This document shows positions 1-12,943 of a DNA stretch of 64,000 nucleotides, piece after piece. Each line of letters starts with the position of its first letter. The stretch's first letter is position 1. The position numbers and the translations under genes were made by a program. A model generated the notes under the pieces. The model was not told the DNA's origin. It worked only from the letters and a program-made list of their open reading frames with translations, and searched no databases. Source of the DNA: Verticillium longisporum (Eukaryota; Ascomycota; Sordariomycetes; Glomerellales; Plectosphaerellaceae); assembly GCA_019188255.1 (NCBI GenBank), contig JAETXT010000008.1, positions 744,001 to 808,000 of the forward strand, written 5' to 3'.

Positions 1-2390
1 CTTAGGAAACTGTGGAGATCGCGCTTGAGACGCGAGATCAGGATCGGACATGGCGCGGATGAGACGCATGGTCACGTGATAAGAAAACGAGGCTGTTCCC
101 CACCTCGCTGTCATTGGTACCAATGGTAGGCATGAACAAAGTTCAACCATCTGCATCCCATGAGACGGCCAAGTAGTGCTATGCAGACAGACAGGGTCGG
201 AAAGCTGTTTCATCGTCTGAAGAGCACGAAACCATTGACAGCGGCTGGCTTACCGTCCCGACTCTTCCGTTGCTGCCAACAAAGAAAGCCCCTGCCGGCT
301 CAAACTGACCTGGCCCTCAACCGAAATCACAGTGCCTTGGTAAGATGGCAAACGAGAAAGGGGGCCCGACCGCCTCGAGCCATCAGTAGACAGATACGTG
401 GCACGGCCGCCTTTCGAGCACAACCTCATCCTCGCAGGCGGGACTACTCGGCAGGCCGGGGCATCCTTCACGTGGATCATCCTCATCGAAACATGCGGCC
501 AATCGAGGACCTCACCGCCAGTCCACTCTGAGGAGTGGTAGAAACAATTCCCATCGCGAGCGGCGGGAGAGCGCCGTCCCACGAGTCTAGGACCTGCTGC
601 ACGGTGGTGCGAGGTGTTGTCCCCTTCGAGAACATGATCCCGTTCATGAGAGGAGAATTGCGGATTAGCGTCGCGCACGGGCTCATCTATTGCATGCGAT
701 GGCAGACACAGGGCGGGGGATGGCGTGTTCAGGGTCGTCCTCTCTGGCCACTGCTGCTGATGCAAGCAAGCGGCGTGCTGTTCAGTGGTTGTGGGCAGGC
801 CTCGACTCTGGCTGGCAAACGACGTGGGTCACATATGGTCCAGCATCGCGGCATATTAGCTGCTCGGAAGTAACAGTCTTTAAGTGTGTCATCGAGCGTT
901 CCCCCGCGTGCTGGACCGTCAACATGCCGCGCGGAAGCTTCCGGGTAAGCAGTCTGCAGTGTAACACGATGTTCTTTCCCTAGCCGAATGTATGAGTTTC
1001 AATGGATCGTCTCGCCTGTTCATGACGACGACAAGCGAGCAGTAGCTTGTCTGGCTGTCGTCACAACCTGGTTGACTAAAAAGGAGGGAAGGGGGAACAG
1101 ACGGGCTGGGTGGATATGAGGACCATATATGGGCTTCTGTGTCACCGAACGGGTTCTGCAACGAGGCACAAGTATTCTTTGTCGCCGAGTCCTCATGTGG
1201 ACGACCAGCAAGTGCCACGCAGGGCTGAGACAAAACCACTCGTCTGGTAATTGCGCCCCTCGCGATCTCGTGTTGCGCCGCAGATGGAATGCAGATGACG
1301 GACGGCCAGCTGAGTCTGGTCTCGGCTGTACTACACAGATGCGATGAAATGACAAAGAGAGCGGGGTTGTAGGTGTCGATGCTGTAGGAAAAGTGAGAGC
1401 TAGAAAATGAGGGTCGCAACGTTCTAGGACTGCCCTCGGCCGCCAGTAGTAATGCCTTTCTCCAGACATAGTTTCTGCCTCTGTCACCGGCTATGGAGAC
1501 ACTGCTGAGAAAACAATCACGTTCCACATCTTCGGCGGTCTCACCTTCTTATGGAACCTCGCAATTTCGCGGGTCACTAAAGAACTCCGAGTAGTGTTCA
1601 TGGTGCGGCGCTAGAATAAAAGTATCCGTTCTCGATGCATATGGCTTCAGCACTGGAGTACGTCGAGTCCTTTGACTATGGGATGACAGAAAAACCTCAT
1701 GAATCATGACCGACCAATAAAGGCTGTTACGCTGCTGAAAGACGAAACGCGTGACGCTTTGGTCCAGACAACGGCCGCAGGAGCCGCATGATTTCCCGAG
1801 CTCCCCATGTCGGTTCTCTGGTCGGGATGAAAAGCGGCCGGGAAACGCTCATGCTCTTAGTGGGCAGCGTTCTCGTCTCGCGGTCGCCTCGAAAGGGGAC
1901 CCCGGCCCTGTGCTTGAAATCCCACTGGGGTCTTCAAGGTCGATCCTCGTTACGCTCGCTCGTCGGTCCAACGTCTCGCAACGTACCTGCGCGGCGGGAC
2001 ATGGGGAAGACTGCACGAGACACGTAGCACCAAGCACTCTGTGAGACGGTATATTGCTTCTTGTGTCCACAAAGAAGGTCAACCCCCCCCTTTCCTCGAA
2101 GTCTGCACATTTTTGCTCCACATCTCGCCTTTTCACAGCGATGCGCCCCCTCAGCAGGCGCCTGCCACGCTGGGCGCCATCTCAAAGGCGCATTCGCGGC
2201 ATATGCAGGAGGCGCCATTCAACGGCTCGACGTTGGACTCGGAATGCAGGCACCCAATACGTGTCTCCTCACGAGCAGCGGCAGCACTCGCGACAGGAGT
2301 CTTGTCATTTGCATACAAGAAGACGCTTGATTGGGTCGATCTGAAGGGTGTCCGTCGCCGGCGGAGCGGAGTGTGTGGGTTGGCGTCTGC

Positions 2391-2423
2391 GTGTGGTGTG
2401 GTGTGGTGTGGTGTGGTATGGTG
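2391..2423. repeat. GTGTG microsatellite
   Basis: About six near-perfect copies of a 5-bp GTGTG unit, with one GTATG variant near the end. It lies in gene-free DNA upstream of the kinesin. No function is visible. Confidence 0.85.
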
Positions 2424-3627
2424 CGCCCCGGCACCACACTCAGGGGCGCTCGTGTGGTGTGCCCCTGGAATGAAGAACTCTTTTCTGTTCCTCTTTGCGT
2501 TCTGGGAGACAGGTCGTGGGTCCTTTCCCCTCCCTTTCCAGCAGACGCGGCACAATGTGGTATTTCTGGGGGGGGGGCGCAATGCGACAGAGCTTAAGTC
2601 ATGAACATGGAGATCGCTGGCCGTCGTTGCTGGCCTGTAGTGTGACTCTGCCCAGGCCTTTTTGTTCTTCTCCGACCGTTCTTCTGCAAATGCATCGTCG
2701 GTGCTAGCTGGCTTGCCTCGTCGGTGCTAGCTGGCTAGGTAGATCGGACGGACGCCGTGGCGAGCTGCGTGCCAGTGATAGCTGACAGGAGAGAGATGGG
2801 ATGGGACGAATGACGAACAGGGCGAGGGGACTTCTGGAGACAACGGGTGCGGTGGACGCTGGCACCCAGAGCCATGTACCAGCTGGTGCCGGGCATGGAA
2901 GCTGGGTCGCTTCCATGATGCCGGGTGTGCTTCCCCGAATGGTCAGTCGTGCTCGCTGTATCCGATGGCACTGGCGCACGCTGGCACTTGCACCTGGACC
3001 CTGCTGCACGCGCTTGCTGGGATTGCTGGGATTGTACTGGAATCACTGGGATTGCGCTCGGCAGCCTAGTGCGTGGCAGGGCGTTCCCTTCCTACTGCAG
3101 CGGCACAAGACCCAGTCGGCGAGAGGGACTGAAGCCAAGAGGCTGCGGGTGCTGCTCCTGCCAGCACTGCGAAAACCCAAGACAAACGGCAGGATGGAGG
3201 GGCGTTCCTTGCGCCTTCCCTTTCTCGTCGCTCAGGCCACACCACACTTGAATACCAGGTACCAGGCAGACCGCCCAAAGGAGCCAGCTGCACCTGGTCC
3301 TCGCGTATCGTTTCAGTGACGGTGAAGTAGTAGCCTTGTCTGTTTGTTCTTCCATCCACCGCCTCCTCCTCTTTTGGATAGTGAGGCCAATATTGTACCA
3401 GCTGTCAACTGATAGCTTCGTCCGTCTCCTCCTCCAATCTCCCGCAGCGCCGGTCCGGTGAAGCATCGTTCTGGGAGGACCCTGTCACTCAGCGGCTCCT
3501 ACGCCCATGATCTCAACTATCAACGACCGTGCGACACCAAAACAGAGCAAATCAGTGATCACGCCGTTTGAGAAGCGACGAAACGGGGCGAAGCCAGGGC
3601 CCGAGTCCAGCAGACACTGGCCAGAGA

Positions 3628-3669
3628 ACAGGCCCCGAACAGGCCCCGAACAGGCCCCGAACAGGCCCA
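3628..3669. repeat. 11-bp minisatellite ACAGGCCCCGA
   Basis: Nearly four tandem copies of ACAGGCCCCGA in the region that should be the kinesin promoter or leader. Because 11 is not a multiple of three, it shifts all frames and argues against coding function here. Confidence 0.85.
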
Positions 3670-4362
3670 TCACCAGCCTCCGACCTTTGGCGCAGGGGCA
3701 TCCTCCAATCAGCACCCCTCCGCAGCGCGCATCCAATTTGCCAGACCCTAGTCAACGAGCACCACCACCCACCCAAATAAACACAGGCTGTGTCCGCCCA
3801 GTCCGCTCTCCATCCCATCCACCAACCTATCTGGCCCTGTCCTGTGCTTCTGTCAGGCTTGTCAGTAGCCTGTCGGAACCCGAACTGGATTTCGAATCCC
3901 CTATTTCGCCCCCCGAAGGAGCACCCTTTCGCTCCCTACCAACTGGCACCCGCCCGAGCCCGCGACCCGCGACTTGATCTCTCATCTCCCATTCCCCTAC
4001 CCTCTCACACACAACACCCTGGGGGTTCTCAATGCCGCCCGTCATTGTGTCGCCCAGTCTTTCGCGTTTGTGAAGACGAGCACCAGCATCAGCACGAGCA
4101 TCAGCACGAGTTCCAAAGCTGTGCCGTCCACTCCCTCGAGGCACCGGCAGCCGGCACAGGCACAAAAGAAACACCCTGCCCGCGGGGCTCGCGAGACATA
4201 AACACCCCCCCCAATCCATCCGCCCCGAGACACTCGCATAACCCGACCTCCAATCCTGCGAGTGACACACCGTACACGCACGCCTGCTCTCGCCTGGCCT
4301 CGCGTGCCGCCCCATACAAGAGTGCAGAGGCAGCACCACTCGCCTCGCCACAGCCTCTCGCC

Positions 4363-7300
4363 ATGGCCACTTCACCGCCCGCTTCACCTGGGAATCTTCC
4401 CCAGCGACCCATGAGCGCCATGGTGCGACCCGCTCCACGCAGCAACAGCCGTATGAGCATGAGTAGCAAAGCCGGCGGCGGACCAGGAGGTGGTGGCGGC
4501 GGAGGAAGCAGAGCTTCTGACGAGGATGGCCGCACAGCTGTGCGCGTGGGTAAGTCAAGCCTTCCTTTTTCTTTCCAACTCGGTCCTGCCTTCTGCCTCC
4601 TTTTTGCTGCTGCAGTAGTGGAACATTCTCTGACCAACGTATCCTGCAGCCGTTCGAGTTCGCCCGCCCCTGAAGCCCACCGACCCGGGCTTCGAGCTCA
4701 TTCCCCAACGATTCCAACGCTCCATGGTCCAGGTGACATCAGACACAAACGTCGCCATCGATTCCCCCCAGGGCAAGAAACTCTTCGTCTTCGACCGCGT
4801 CTTCGGCTCCGACACGAGCCAAGAGGGTGTCTGGGAGTACCTGACGGACTGTGTCAATGCCTTTGTCCAAGGCTACAACGTCTCGCTGTTAGCCTACGGC
4901 CAGTCTGGCGCTGGCAAGTCCTACACAATGGGAACGTCGGGACCTTTGGAGCAGAGCGACCCCGAAGTCATGAGCGTTATCCCTCGAGCTGCCACGGCTC
5001 TTTTCGACAAGCTCGAGGGCCCGAGAAAGCAGGCGAATCGAGGATCCATGTCACAACTCCGAACGCCACACCGATATTCTGCGCAAGGCGCTTCCGGCAG
5101 CGCAGACAAGAATTGGCAATTGAAGGCCACATATGTCGAGATTTACAACGAGCAACTCCGAGATTTGCTCATCCCCGATCACGTCCCGCAACACGAGCGA
5201 GTCAACGTTACGATCCGTGAGGACGTCAAGGGAAACATCCTCCTGACAGGTCTGCGCCAGGTGGACATCAACTCCGTCGAAGACCTGATGGCTGCCTTGA
5301 ACTTTGGCTCCACCTTGCGCCAGACGGACGCAACAGCTATCAACGCTAGGTCCTCGCGATCCCACGCAGTTTTCAGTCTGAACCTGGTGCAGCGCAAGGG
5401 GGGCCTACATAACCCACAGGGCGCTGACAAACGTTTCTCCGTGCCAGTTGAAGCCATGACTGGTAATGAGAGCTGGGTGACGACCGACAGCAAGCTGCAC
5501 TTTGTTGACCTGGCAGGCAGTGAGCGATTGAAAAATACCGGCGCTCAAGGTGAGCGTGCCAAAGAAGGCATCTCCATCAACGGCGGACTAGCCGCGCTCG
5601 GCAAGGTCATCTCGCAGCTTTCGTCGCGGAACGCCGGATCGCACGTGTCGTACCGCGATTCGAGACTTACCCGGTTGCTTCAAGATTCTCTTGGGGGGAT
5701 CGCAGTGACTTTCATGATTGCCTGCGTCACCCCGGCCGAATTTCACCTCAGCGAGACGCTAAACACAGTCCAGTACGCGCAGAGGGCCCGAGCCATCCAG
5801 AGCAAACCACGCATCCAACAGGTGGAGGAGGGCGACAAGCAGGCCATCATTGACAGGCTCAAGGCAGAGGTGACCTTCCTGCGCGACCAAATCCGCAATG
5901 CTGAGCGGGGTGGCGGCGACCGGCGCACACCCGGTACTGAAGGTGGGAGGTCCGAGCGGCAGAATGAGCGGGAGACCGAACTCCAGAACCAATTGCTGGA
6001 CGTCCAAGAGACCTACACTACCTTGAGTCAGCGACACGCGAAGCTTATCGCTGAAATGGCCAAGGCTAGGGACGCTGAGCAGGCGGGCAATGAGGAGAAT
6101 GACGACGCGCTCGGGGACAGTGCCACGGAACGCCTGAATCGCTCCAACTCCTTCGCCCAAGCTGTCGAGCAGGTTGTACTCGAGTACGAAAAGACGATCC
6201 AATCCCTCGAGCAATCATTGTCTAGTACCCGCGGCACCCTGTCGAGCACAGAGACGAACTTGTTGGAAAAGGAGACCAAGTGCGCTTACGTCGAGACGAT
6301 CAACACCCAGCTCCAGGCCCGGCTCCAGAAGCTGATGGATCGAGAGGCCAGCACCGAAAACTACCTGCACGACCTGGAGGCCAAACTTGACGGCCACACC
6401 TCGGGCGAGGAGAAAAACGCAACGATCATCATTGAGCTGCGAAAGGAAATCTCGCGCGTCCGCGAGAATGAAGCGTCCTGCGAAGACTACATCTCAACGT
6501 TGGAGGAGCGCCTGGCCGAGGCGGACCAAGATGCGGAGCTGATGCAACGTGAGATCGACCGCCTGGAACAGGTAATCGAGCGCCAGCGAAGTTTAGGAAA
6601 GCTCGATTCTCTGCTTTATGAGCTAGATCACATCCAGAGCGACAACAAGGTCCCAGAGCCCCAGGCAGAGACTGCTAACGGTGTCGGGCATCGTCGCCAG
6701 TTTACCGATCACTCGCGGAGCCAGTCCCACGTTAGTCGTGTCAGCCACCAAGACGCCATTCCCGAGATCGAAGAGGAGGAGGGCCAGGTTGACGACAACG
6801 TCGACGCCAAGACGATCGGAAATGCCAAGGACACCTCCGAAGATGAAACGCCTCGTGCTGAGCACGACGGCCTCAAAGCGGAGTATGACGACTACTCACC
6901 ACCCAGCCCTGCTCAGACCAAATTTGTGGCGGACAAGCTTGAAAATGTAACACAAGAGCTCTTTGATCTTCGCGTGGAACATGAGAGCACCGTCAACGAA
7001 TACAGTCTTCTTCACTCTCGCTACGAGGAGGCTCTCCGCGCTCTCAGGGAGCTGCAGGACACCGTCGACGAATCACGACACCCCCACCGCAACGTCCGCG
7101 ACTCCGTACTGTCGGTTGTATCACCAACGGAGACCAGGCCATCATCCTTCACGTCCGATGCGCGATCCAACGACCACAAAGAGCACAGGCAGTACGCATC
7201 TTCGCGCTCCTTGTCCTCAGAGCTTTCCTCAGCCATGGATTCCCCGACAACAATCGATACCTCTGATCTCGACGCTGAGACGGCCACTCTGAAGCCTCAG

Positions 7301-9919
7301 TCCGAATTCCTGCCGGAGACTGAAACGGGGCCGGTGCCTGAAAGGTCCGATATCCAGGTCGAGGGCCATGCCGAGACGACGAGCATCAAGAGCGACATCG
7401 AACCAAAGATGACTGCTACCGACTCGACACAACAGGATCTCCTGAATACCGAACTGGCCCGGCTGAAGACCCTGTCTGCGGAGAAGGAGGCTGCAGAGAA
7501 GGAGTTGGCTGACAAGTACGCGCAACTTGAGCAGAAACATCAAGATGCTCTAGACATGGTCGAGGAGCTCAAGACAGAAGTCGCCCAGGCCAGGGCTGCC
7601 GAGGCCACATCCCCGAGGGCCAGCCATCCCGTCATTCGCCGCAAGTCGAGCCAGAACGTCATGATCATCGACCGCGCCCACCGCTCATTCGCCTCGCTCC
7701 GAAATATTGCAACAGAAAACTTTGAATCCCAGCCGGATGTCATGCAAAACTTTGAGCTGAACCTCAACTCTGCCATGCATGAGTTGCATGCTCGGTCGGA
7801 GAGGATTCAAGAGCTGGAAGCTGGTGTTACCGCGGCAAAGAGGGAGATGGAGACTAAGATGACCATCATCTCCGGTCTGACGCGAGAGCGGTCCAGTTTG
7901 AAGGCCTCGCCCATGGACATGTCTGTTGTGTCCACGCTCAAGAATCAATTGGAGAGGAACGAATCGCAGATGAAGGAGATGAGGGAGGCGCACAGCGCTA
8001 GCGAGAGGGAGCTGCATGCCGAAATTGAAGCACTTCGCGCCGCTGTTAAAGACGCTCCTGCGACATCAGCTCCGACTGTCTCTGCATCGGAGGCCGAGAC
8101 AACCCGAGAAGTCGTAGGAGACGACACTGAGGCAGACTCGTCCGAACAACAACACCTCTCTACTGACACTGAGCGCAAGCTCAAGAGCCTCCAGGTAGAG
8201 CTGAGCAACTGGGAGACGAAGCACAAGACTGCCTTGGACGCGATGCAACAGACAGAAGCACAGATGAAGAAGACGATTGAAGATTTGGAGAGCCAAATCG
8301 CGACCATCAATTCCAAGGCTACCGCACAAACGGATGCAGCGAGTGACGACGAAGCGCTGGAGGCAGACGAAAAGCACCAAAGCATGCTCAAGAGTCTTCG
8401 TGACGAGGTTGACGAGTACAAGTCGATCATTAGCACCAATGCTATCAAGGTCGCGGATCTTGAGACGGCCCATTCAGCTACCAAGGCCGAGCTGGAAGAG
8501 GCCATCAAGACGCGTGATCTGCACGAGAGTCAGTCAAACACCCACAAGCAGCTCATGGAAAACCTCGAGAAGCAGATTGCCGCGCACGAGCAAGCATTGA
8601 AGACCCACCAAGATGGCATGCAGCTCCTCAAGGACAACCATGCCAGAGATCTCGAGGAATTGAAGCAGGTCGAGCAGAAGGGCTACGAGGAGCAGGTGGC
8701 TGTGCTTATGAGCGAGCAAGCTGAGAACATCCGGGTTCTGGAGTGCGAGCTTGACGACGCCCGCGAGGATCTCATGAAGGTTGCCACCCAAGTCGCGTTT
8801 GCTCTCGGCCTCGACGTCAGTGTCGAGAAGATCACAGAACGCATCGACGATCTGATTGCTGATCAAAAGGCGCTTGCGGAGGAGCAAAAGAAGACGGGAG
8901 ACCTGGAGCGACAGGTTTCCGAATTGACAGCCATCAACGAGAGCGCCGTGCGGGATCTTGAGCAAGTCAAGGCAACATTGTCTGATCTTCTCACTGCCAA
9001 GGGTGAGACTATGAGCATCCAGGGCTCTGTTACCGAGCAGATGTCTGCCCTGCGTAAGAAGATGGCCGACCTTGACTCGAGGAACAAGAAGAACTCGCGT
9101 CTTGTCGAGGAGCTGGAAGACCAACTTCAGTCAAACTTTGATCAGGCTCAGATCACCAACAACCGTCTTTCAGTCTTGCAAACCGAACGTCAAGCCCAGC
9201 TCGAGGAAGCCACTGCCGCAAAGACCAGGATCGAGTCAGAGATGGACCGTCTCCGCGCCGAATATCATGCTCTCCAGGTGAGACTGATTTCACCATGCAC
9301 ATGAAGGAAGAAATCATGCTAACAAGTGCTGTAGAACAGATACGATGAAGTTGCCACGGCCTCCGGCCAGCAACCCCAGAGGGCCAATTCCCTAACGAAC
9401 AGCAACCTCCGCAAGAGTGCTTCCGTCGCATCTCTGCCATCTCCACCTCCAGCAATCCCTCTCCCTCCTCTGCCCGGATCCAACGCCCAAACCAGCCCGA
9501 CAGTGCCCAACACGCCTACTGGTGGACGCCCAGGCAGCAAGGACCACATGGGATCTCTCAACCAGATCCAACAAGATCAGGAGGCTCGCATCCAGACGAT
9601 CGAGAAGCACCTCGACGCCGAGAAGCAGCTCACCCAGACGCTCGAGGAAGCTCTTACCGACCTCGAGAAGCAGTCGAACAAGGTCAAGGCGGACTGCGAT
9701 GCCTGGCGCAAGCGGTGCCAGCAGCTTGAGGGCGAGCTCAAGGAGCTCAAGGACCGTCCCGCTCCTACGCCGCAGCCCGACAACCGGTGGAGCTTGCACG
9801 CGGTTGAGGAGGAGCGCAAGAAGCGACAAGCGGCCGAGGCAGCGCGTGCGCACCTCGAGGAGCGCATGAACGCGATCAACAAGCAAAAGAAGAAGAAGGG
9901 CTCGCTCAACTGCTTCTAG
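4363..9919 (+). CDS. Kinesin motor protein, probably kinesin-4-like
   Basis: Microtubule motor ATPase. Exons 4363-4549, 4650-9277 and 9335-9919 (donors GTAAGT and GTGAGA) give 1,799 residues. The N-terminal motor reads A-VRVRPPL across the first splice. The P-loop GQSGAGKS is at about residues 146-153, switch I NARSSRSH at about 294-301 and switch II DLAGSER at about 349-355. After the motor comes a very long coiled-coil region rich in E, K, Q and L, broken by a low-complexity Ser/Pro part near residues 700-900, ending in a basic tail. The start was chosen because the short Ser/Pro/Arg/Gly N-terminus leads straight into the motor; the frame stays open upstream to 3790. Motor identity is certain. 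Assignment to kinesin-4 rests on N-terminal motor plus length and overall motif look, so it is only moderately sure. Cargo is unknown. Confidence 0.93.
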
Positions 9920-10736
9920 GCGCGTGGTTGTGGATGCTAGTGGGGGGATGTGCCGTGGGGACGAGACGTGGCACCGCGACTCTTGGTCTCCCTTCAGAGG
10001 GGAGGAGGTTGTTTCTGACGCCCCGTTGATGACCTTGTCTTTTTGATATCCCATATGTTTGGAGTTTTCCTGTTTGGTCCTTTCACGCCAAATTCCCCTT
10101 CCCGCGTACCAGTCCCCCGTCACGACGTGGTGCTTGTACACATCTGTACATTTCCCCTCTGGCTTGAAGCCGCGAATGAGCCTGTCTGCCGAGGTGCGGG
10201 TCGGAGTTATGATCTTCGGAGGATGGACTGCTTTTGCGTTTACCCCTTCTCGACGATGTTATTTCAAAATGACTTGGCGGCCGTCTTAATTTCACGATTC
10301 TCCGTTCAGCCCTGGTCCCCGTACTTAGCAGCGGTGTGCGCTTCATCATAGCAACAACGACGGCAACGAGAAACGAGATTTGCGCTTCGTTCTTCCTCTT
10401 CTTCTTCTCCTTCTCCTTTTGTGTTTCTGAGCGAAATGAATCTCTAGATTGGAAGCGGGGATGGGTTACCAAGCTGTCGTGGGAGGGGACGTTTGCCTGT
10501 ATTGCTGTCGAGCGGTCACCCGCGAGGGAGATAGATACCACTGTTTCTTGGAAAGAAACGAATGCAGGCAATTCTGAGACCATGACAGTATTATTCTTCA
10601 AGTGACAAAAAGTGAGTGGCCTCCATGGATGACTAGGTAGGGTATATAATGCTTTGCGAACCATTCCTCAGACGTGCTGTGCTCTGAATTCCATGACATT
10701 TCCTGCTGCGACCAGCCTGCTGATTTGACCCGTCTG
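9920..10736. other. Convergent intergenic region
   Basis: Lies between the 3' ends of the kinesin (+) and the alkyltransferase-like gene (-). It has T/C-rich tracts near 10394-10430 that probably belong to a 3' UTR. No coding signal was seen. Confidence 0.5.
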
Positions 10737-11246
10737 CTACTCCTCCTCGTCCCCCTCCTCTTCCAACTGCGAGGGCAGATCCTCCGGGAACCATCCATAC
10801 ACATCCAGGTCAACGCACAGCTCGCCGAGTCCGCGACGCTGCACGTCCACGCCCTCGGCGCGCAGGGCCTCGGCTTGGGCGGCCGTGCCGTCGCCGCCGT
10901 CGCCGCCGCCGCGCGGGGAGATGAGGCCGCGGGCGGAGATGACGCGCTGCCAGGGGACGTTGGCGGAGTGGAAGGGCAGGGCGGCGGGGGCGGCGGGCAG
11001 GTGACGCAGGGCGGTGCCGACCTGACGTGGGCGTTCGGCTTTGGGTGGGAGGCAAGGGGGAAGCGTCAGCGCCAGCAGCATGCAGGAGGGGAGGGCGGCA
11101 CGGGAGGGGCGGAGGGCGGACTACGTACGGGTGCCGATCAGGGCGGCGATGTGGCCGTAGGAGGTTACCTTGCCGCGGGGGATCTCCTGGACGGCGGCGT
11201 AGACGGCGTAGGCGAAGGCTTGGGCTTGTTCGGATTGGCGGGACAT
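10737..11246 (-). CDS. Alkyltransferase-like (ATL) DNA-repair protein
   Basis: Small nuclear protein expected to bind O6-alkylguanine lesions and route them to nucleotide excision repair without removing the alkyl group. Exons 11246-11129 and 11038-10737 (donor GTACGT, acceptor AAAG) give 139 residues. The fold is that of the MGMT DNA-binding domain: IPRGKVTSYGHIAALIGT at residues 22-39, then ERPRQVG at 41-47 carrying the arginine-finger position (Arg44), then PWQRVI from Pro68. In true methyltransferases this motif is PCHR with the acceptor cysteine; here position 69 is tryptophan, the hallmark of ATL proteins such as fission yeast Atl1. Tyr30 of the base-flipping region is kept. The intron is placed so the ALIGT-P-ERPRQVG stretch is continuous, as in the family. 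A short acidic tail ends the protein. It cannot be a suicide alkyltransferase. Confidence 0.9.
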
Positions 11247-12012
11247 GGTTGGAGGTTTATTTGGGTGTGGTTTCCGACGGGCGTGAATTGGTCGCAAGGA
11301 CGTCGAGTTGCGTGGGCTTAGGGGCGTGCTTATTGTGCAAACGGTGCGGTGGTTGTAGGTTGCGAGCTGCAAGAGCCATGTCCCTGATATGAACATGGGT
11401 GAGCCGGCCGCCGGTGACACATTTGGTTAGCGGTGGAGGTCATCAGTGTCATCATTGTCGGCACATACGACCCCCATTCAAGTTCGTGCCGTCCCGTCGA
11501 CATGGACCCATAACTTCCATATCTCGAGCAATGCAGGCACAGACGGTATATTAGAGACAAAAACTGCAGCTATGGCCCGGAATGAGTCACTGAATGGGCT
11601 CCTTACCCTTTTTCAAGTGGCCGGGCGTCCTTATGACAATAGGAACCGGGACCGCAGGCCTTGCAATGTCGTCGGCGACACCTGGCGGCGGAACATGAGG
11701 CTCATGGGTGCTCCTTGGATAGTAAGCCTTGGGCGCATCACTTGAAAAGGCTGAAATGAAGGCGGCAGGGCTACGTCAGATGATCCACAGAAGCGAATAT
11801 CGACATTGAGGGAGGTCTCGCTCGATCCAACGGCATCCCTAACCTGTCTTTCCATAGCTGTTATAAATGATGGTCAAGCTCGATGATGCAATGTAGATCA
11901 TTGGAAGACAGTCCTCGTCGTGAACTGAAAATCGGCATGGAATGGTAGGGACCTCGATCGATAGAACGACTGAACCACCGGGTGCCCTCATCATATCTGC
12001 CCTGCATCTGCA
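11247..12012. other. Intergenic region upstream of ATL gene
   Basis: Holds the presumed promoter of the ATL gene and the 3' end of the next gene on the same strand. No recognisable gene, repeat or RNA was seen. Confidence 0.45.
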
Positions 12013-12775
12013 TCACTGGCTTGGATGTCGGTCATGTTTCTCCTACAATTAGCCGACCCCCCACTGCAACGTGCTGCAACGTGATTCTCACCTGCGAAGT
12101 AAGAAATTCGAGGATATTAGAGGAATCATCGATCTCGCTGTTGATGGCCACGGAAGGACCTAGCCGGTTGAAGAATGGCCGCTCGAAGCGTGGCGGATAA
12201 AAGCCTGCGTATTCCCAGTCTATGATTGCCTTGATCTGCAGCGTTTCCGGGTTGACGACAACGTTCTGCTGGGACAGATCATTATGACAGAAGACGTATT
12301 CGTCTTGATCAGAGGGTCGCAGAGACCAAGTGTCAACGTCTGTAAGCCGCAAAGCTCGGTAAGGGGGGATCACAAGACCCGATGGCCCGCCAATTTTGTT
12401 GGACCTGAGGGCCCTGAGCTTCGCAAGATGAATCTGGAGCTCCTCCCGCACAGTGGCCTTTTGATCATCTGAGAGCTCCGACATGCTGACGCCCTCAACG
12501 TACTCGGTGATCAAGTAGTAGGCTTCGTCATCTTGAAAGTCGCAGTACACAGTCGGGACCGGGATATCAGTGTGCGAGCGAATGAATCGTAATGACTCTG
12601 CTTCGTTCATGAGTCTCTCCCTATTCAGTCGAGGGATGTGCAGGCCTCGATATCCAGTGCGGAACTCCCGCGGCCGCAAGCTTCTCTTCACAAAGGCGCC
12701 ATTCCGGCTGTAGTATTTTCTCTCAAAAGTAGTAGCAAAGCAGCCGTCGTCTAGTTCCTCCTGCTTGACGGTCAT
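12013..12775 (-). CDS. APH-fold phosphotransferase family protein
   Basis: Member of the aminoglycoside-phosphotransferase/choline-kinase-like family that is expanded in filamentous fungi; the substrate is unknown. Exon 12775-12092 is followed by a likely 49-nt intron (GTGAGA to TTGTAG) and a short last exon 12042-12013, giving 237 residues. Catalytic loop CHNDLSQQN has His164, Asp166 and Asn171; the metal-binding Asp is in IIDWEYAGF (Asp186). The N-terminal ATP-binding half includes NEAESLRFIRSHTDIPVPTV at about 57-76, typical of fungal members. If the intron is retained the protein reads on for 18 other residues, so the C-terminus is the uncertain part. An upstream in-frame ATG at 12946 would add a Cys/Leu/Trp-rich stretch encoded by the minisatellite and is not favoured. 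Confidence 0.85.
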
Positions 12776-12891
12776 TGTGAAGGCTGAAGAGATGGGATTG
12801 GGAAGACGGAAGTTCGAACGGATGGAGGCTGTCGTATTAGTGAGGAGAGCTGCCGAACAGCAAGCTGAGTCAGCCACTACAGGCAAGCAAG

Positions 12892-12943
12892 CCAACAGGC
12901 CAGGCCAACACCAACAGGCCAACACCAACAGGCCAACACAGGC
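12892..12943. repeat. 15-bp minisatellite CAACACCAACAGGCC
   Basis: About three imperfect copies of CAACACCAACAGGCC and shorter AACAGGCCA pieces, some 120 bp upstream of the APH-fold start. Read on the minus strand it makes a spurious Leu/Cys/Trp-rich frame. Confidence 0.8.

Larger units (their letters stand above)
1..4362. other. Gene-free region and kinesin upstream leader
   Basis: No open frame here resembles a family I recognise. Many overlapping frames of 60-200 codons exist on both strands, none with a convincing start, splice sites or domain. The stretch has short tandem repeats (annotated separately), C and G homopolymers near 2087 and 2571, and a pyrimidine-rich, CAG/CAC-rich part after about 3700 that probably serves as promoter and 5' leader of the kinesin gene. 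A frame open from 3790 runs in phase into the chosen kinesin start, so a longer kinesin N-terminus cannot be excluded. Confidence 0.5.

Noticed and set aside
919..1527. 202-codon minus-strand frame
   Set aside because: Overlaps another long frame, no recognised domain, no supporting splice or start context.
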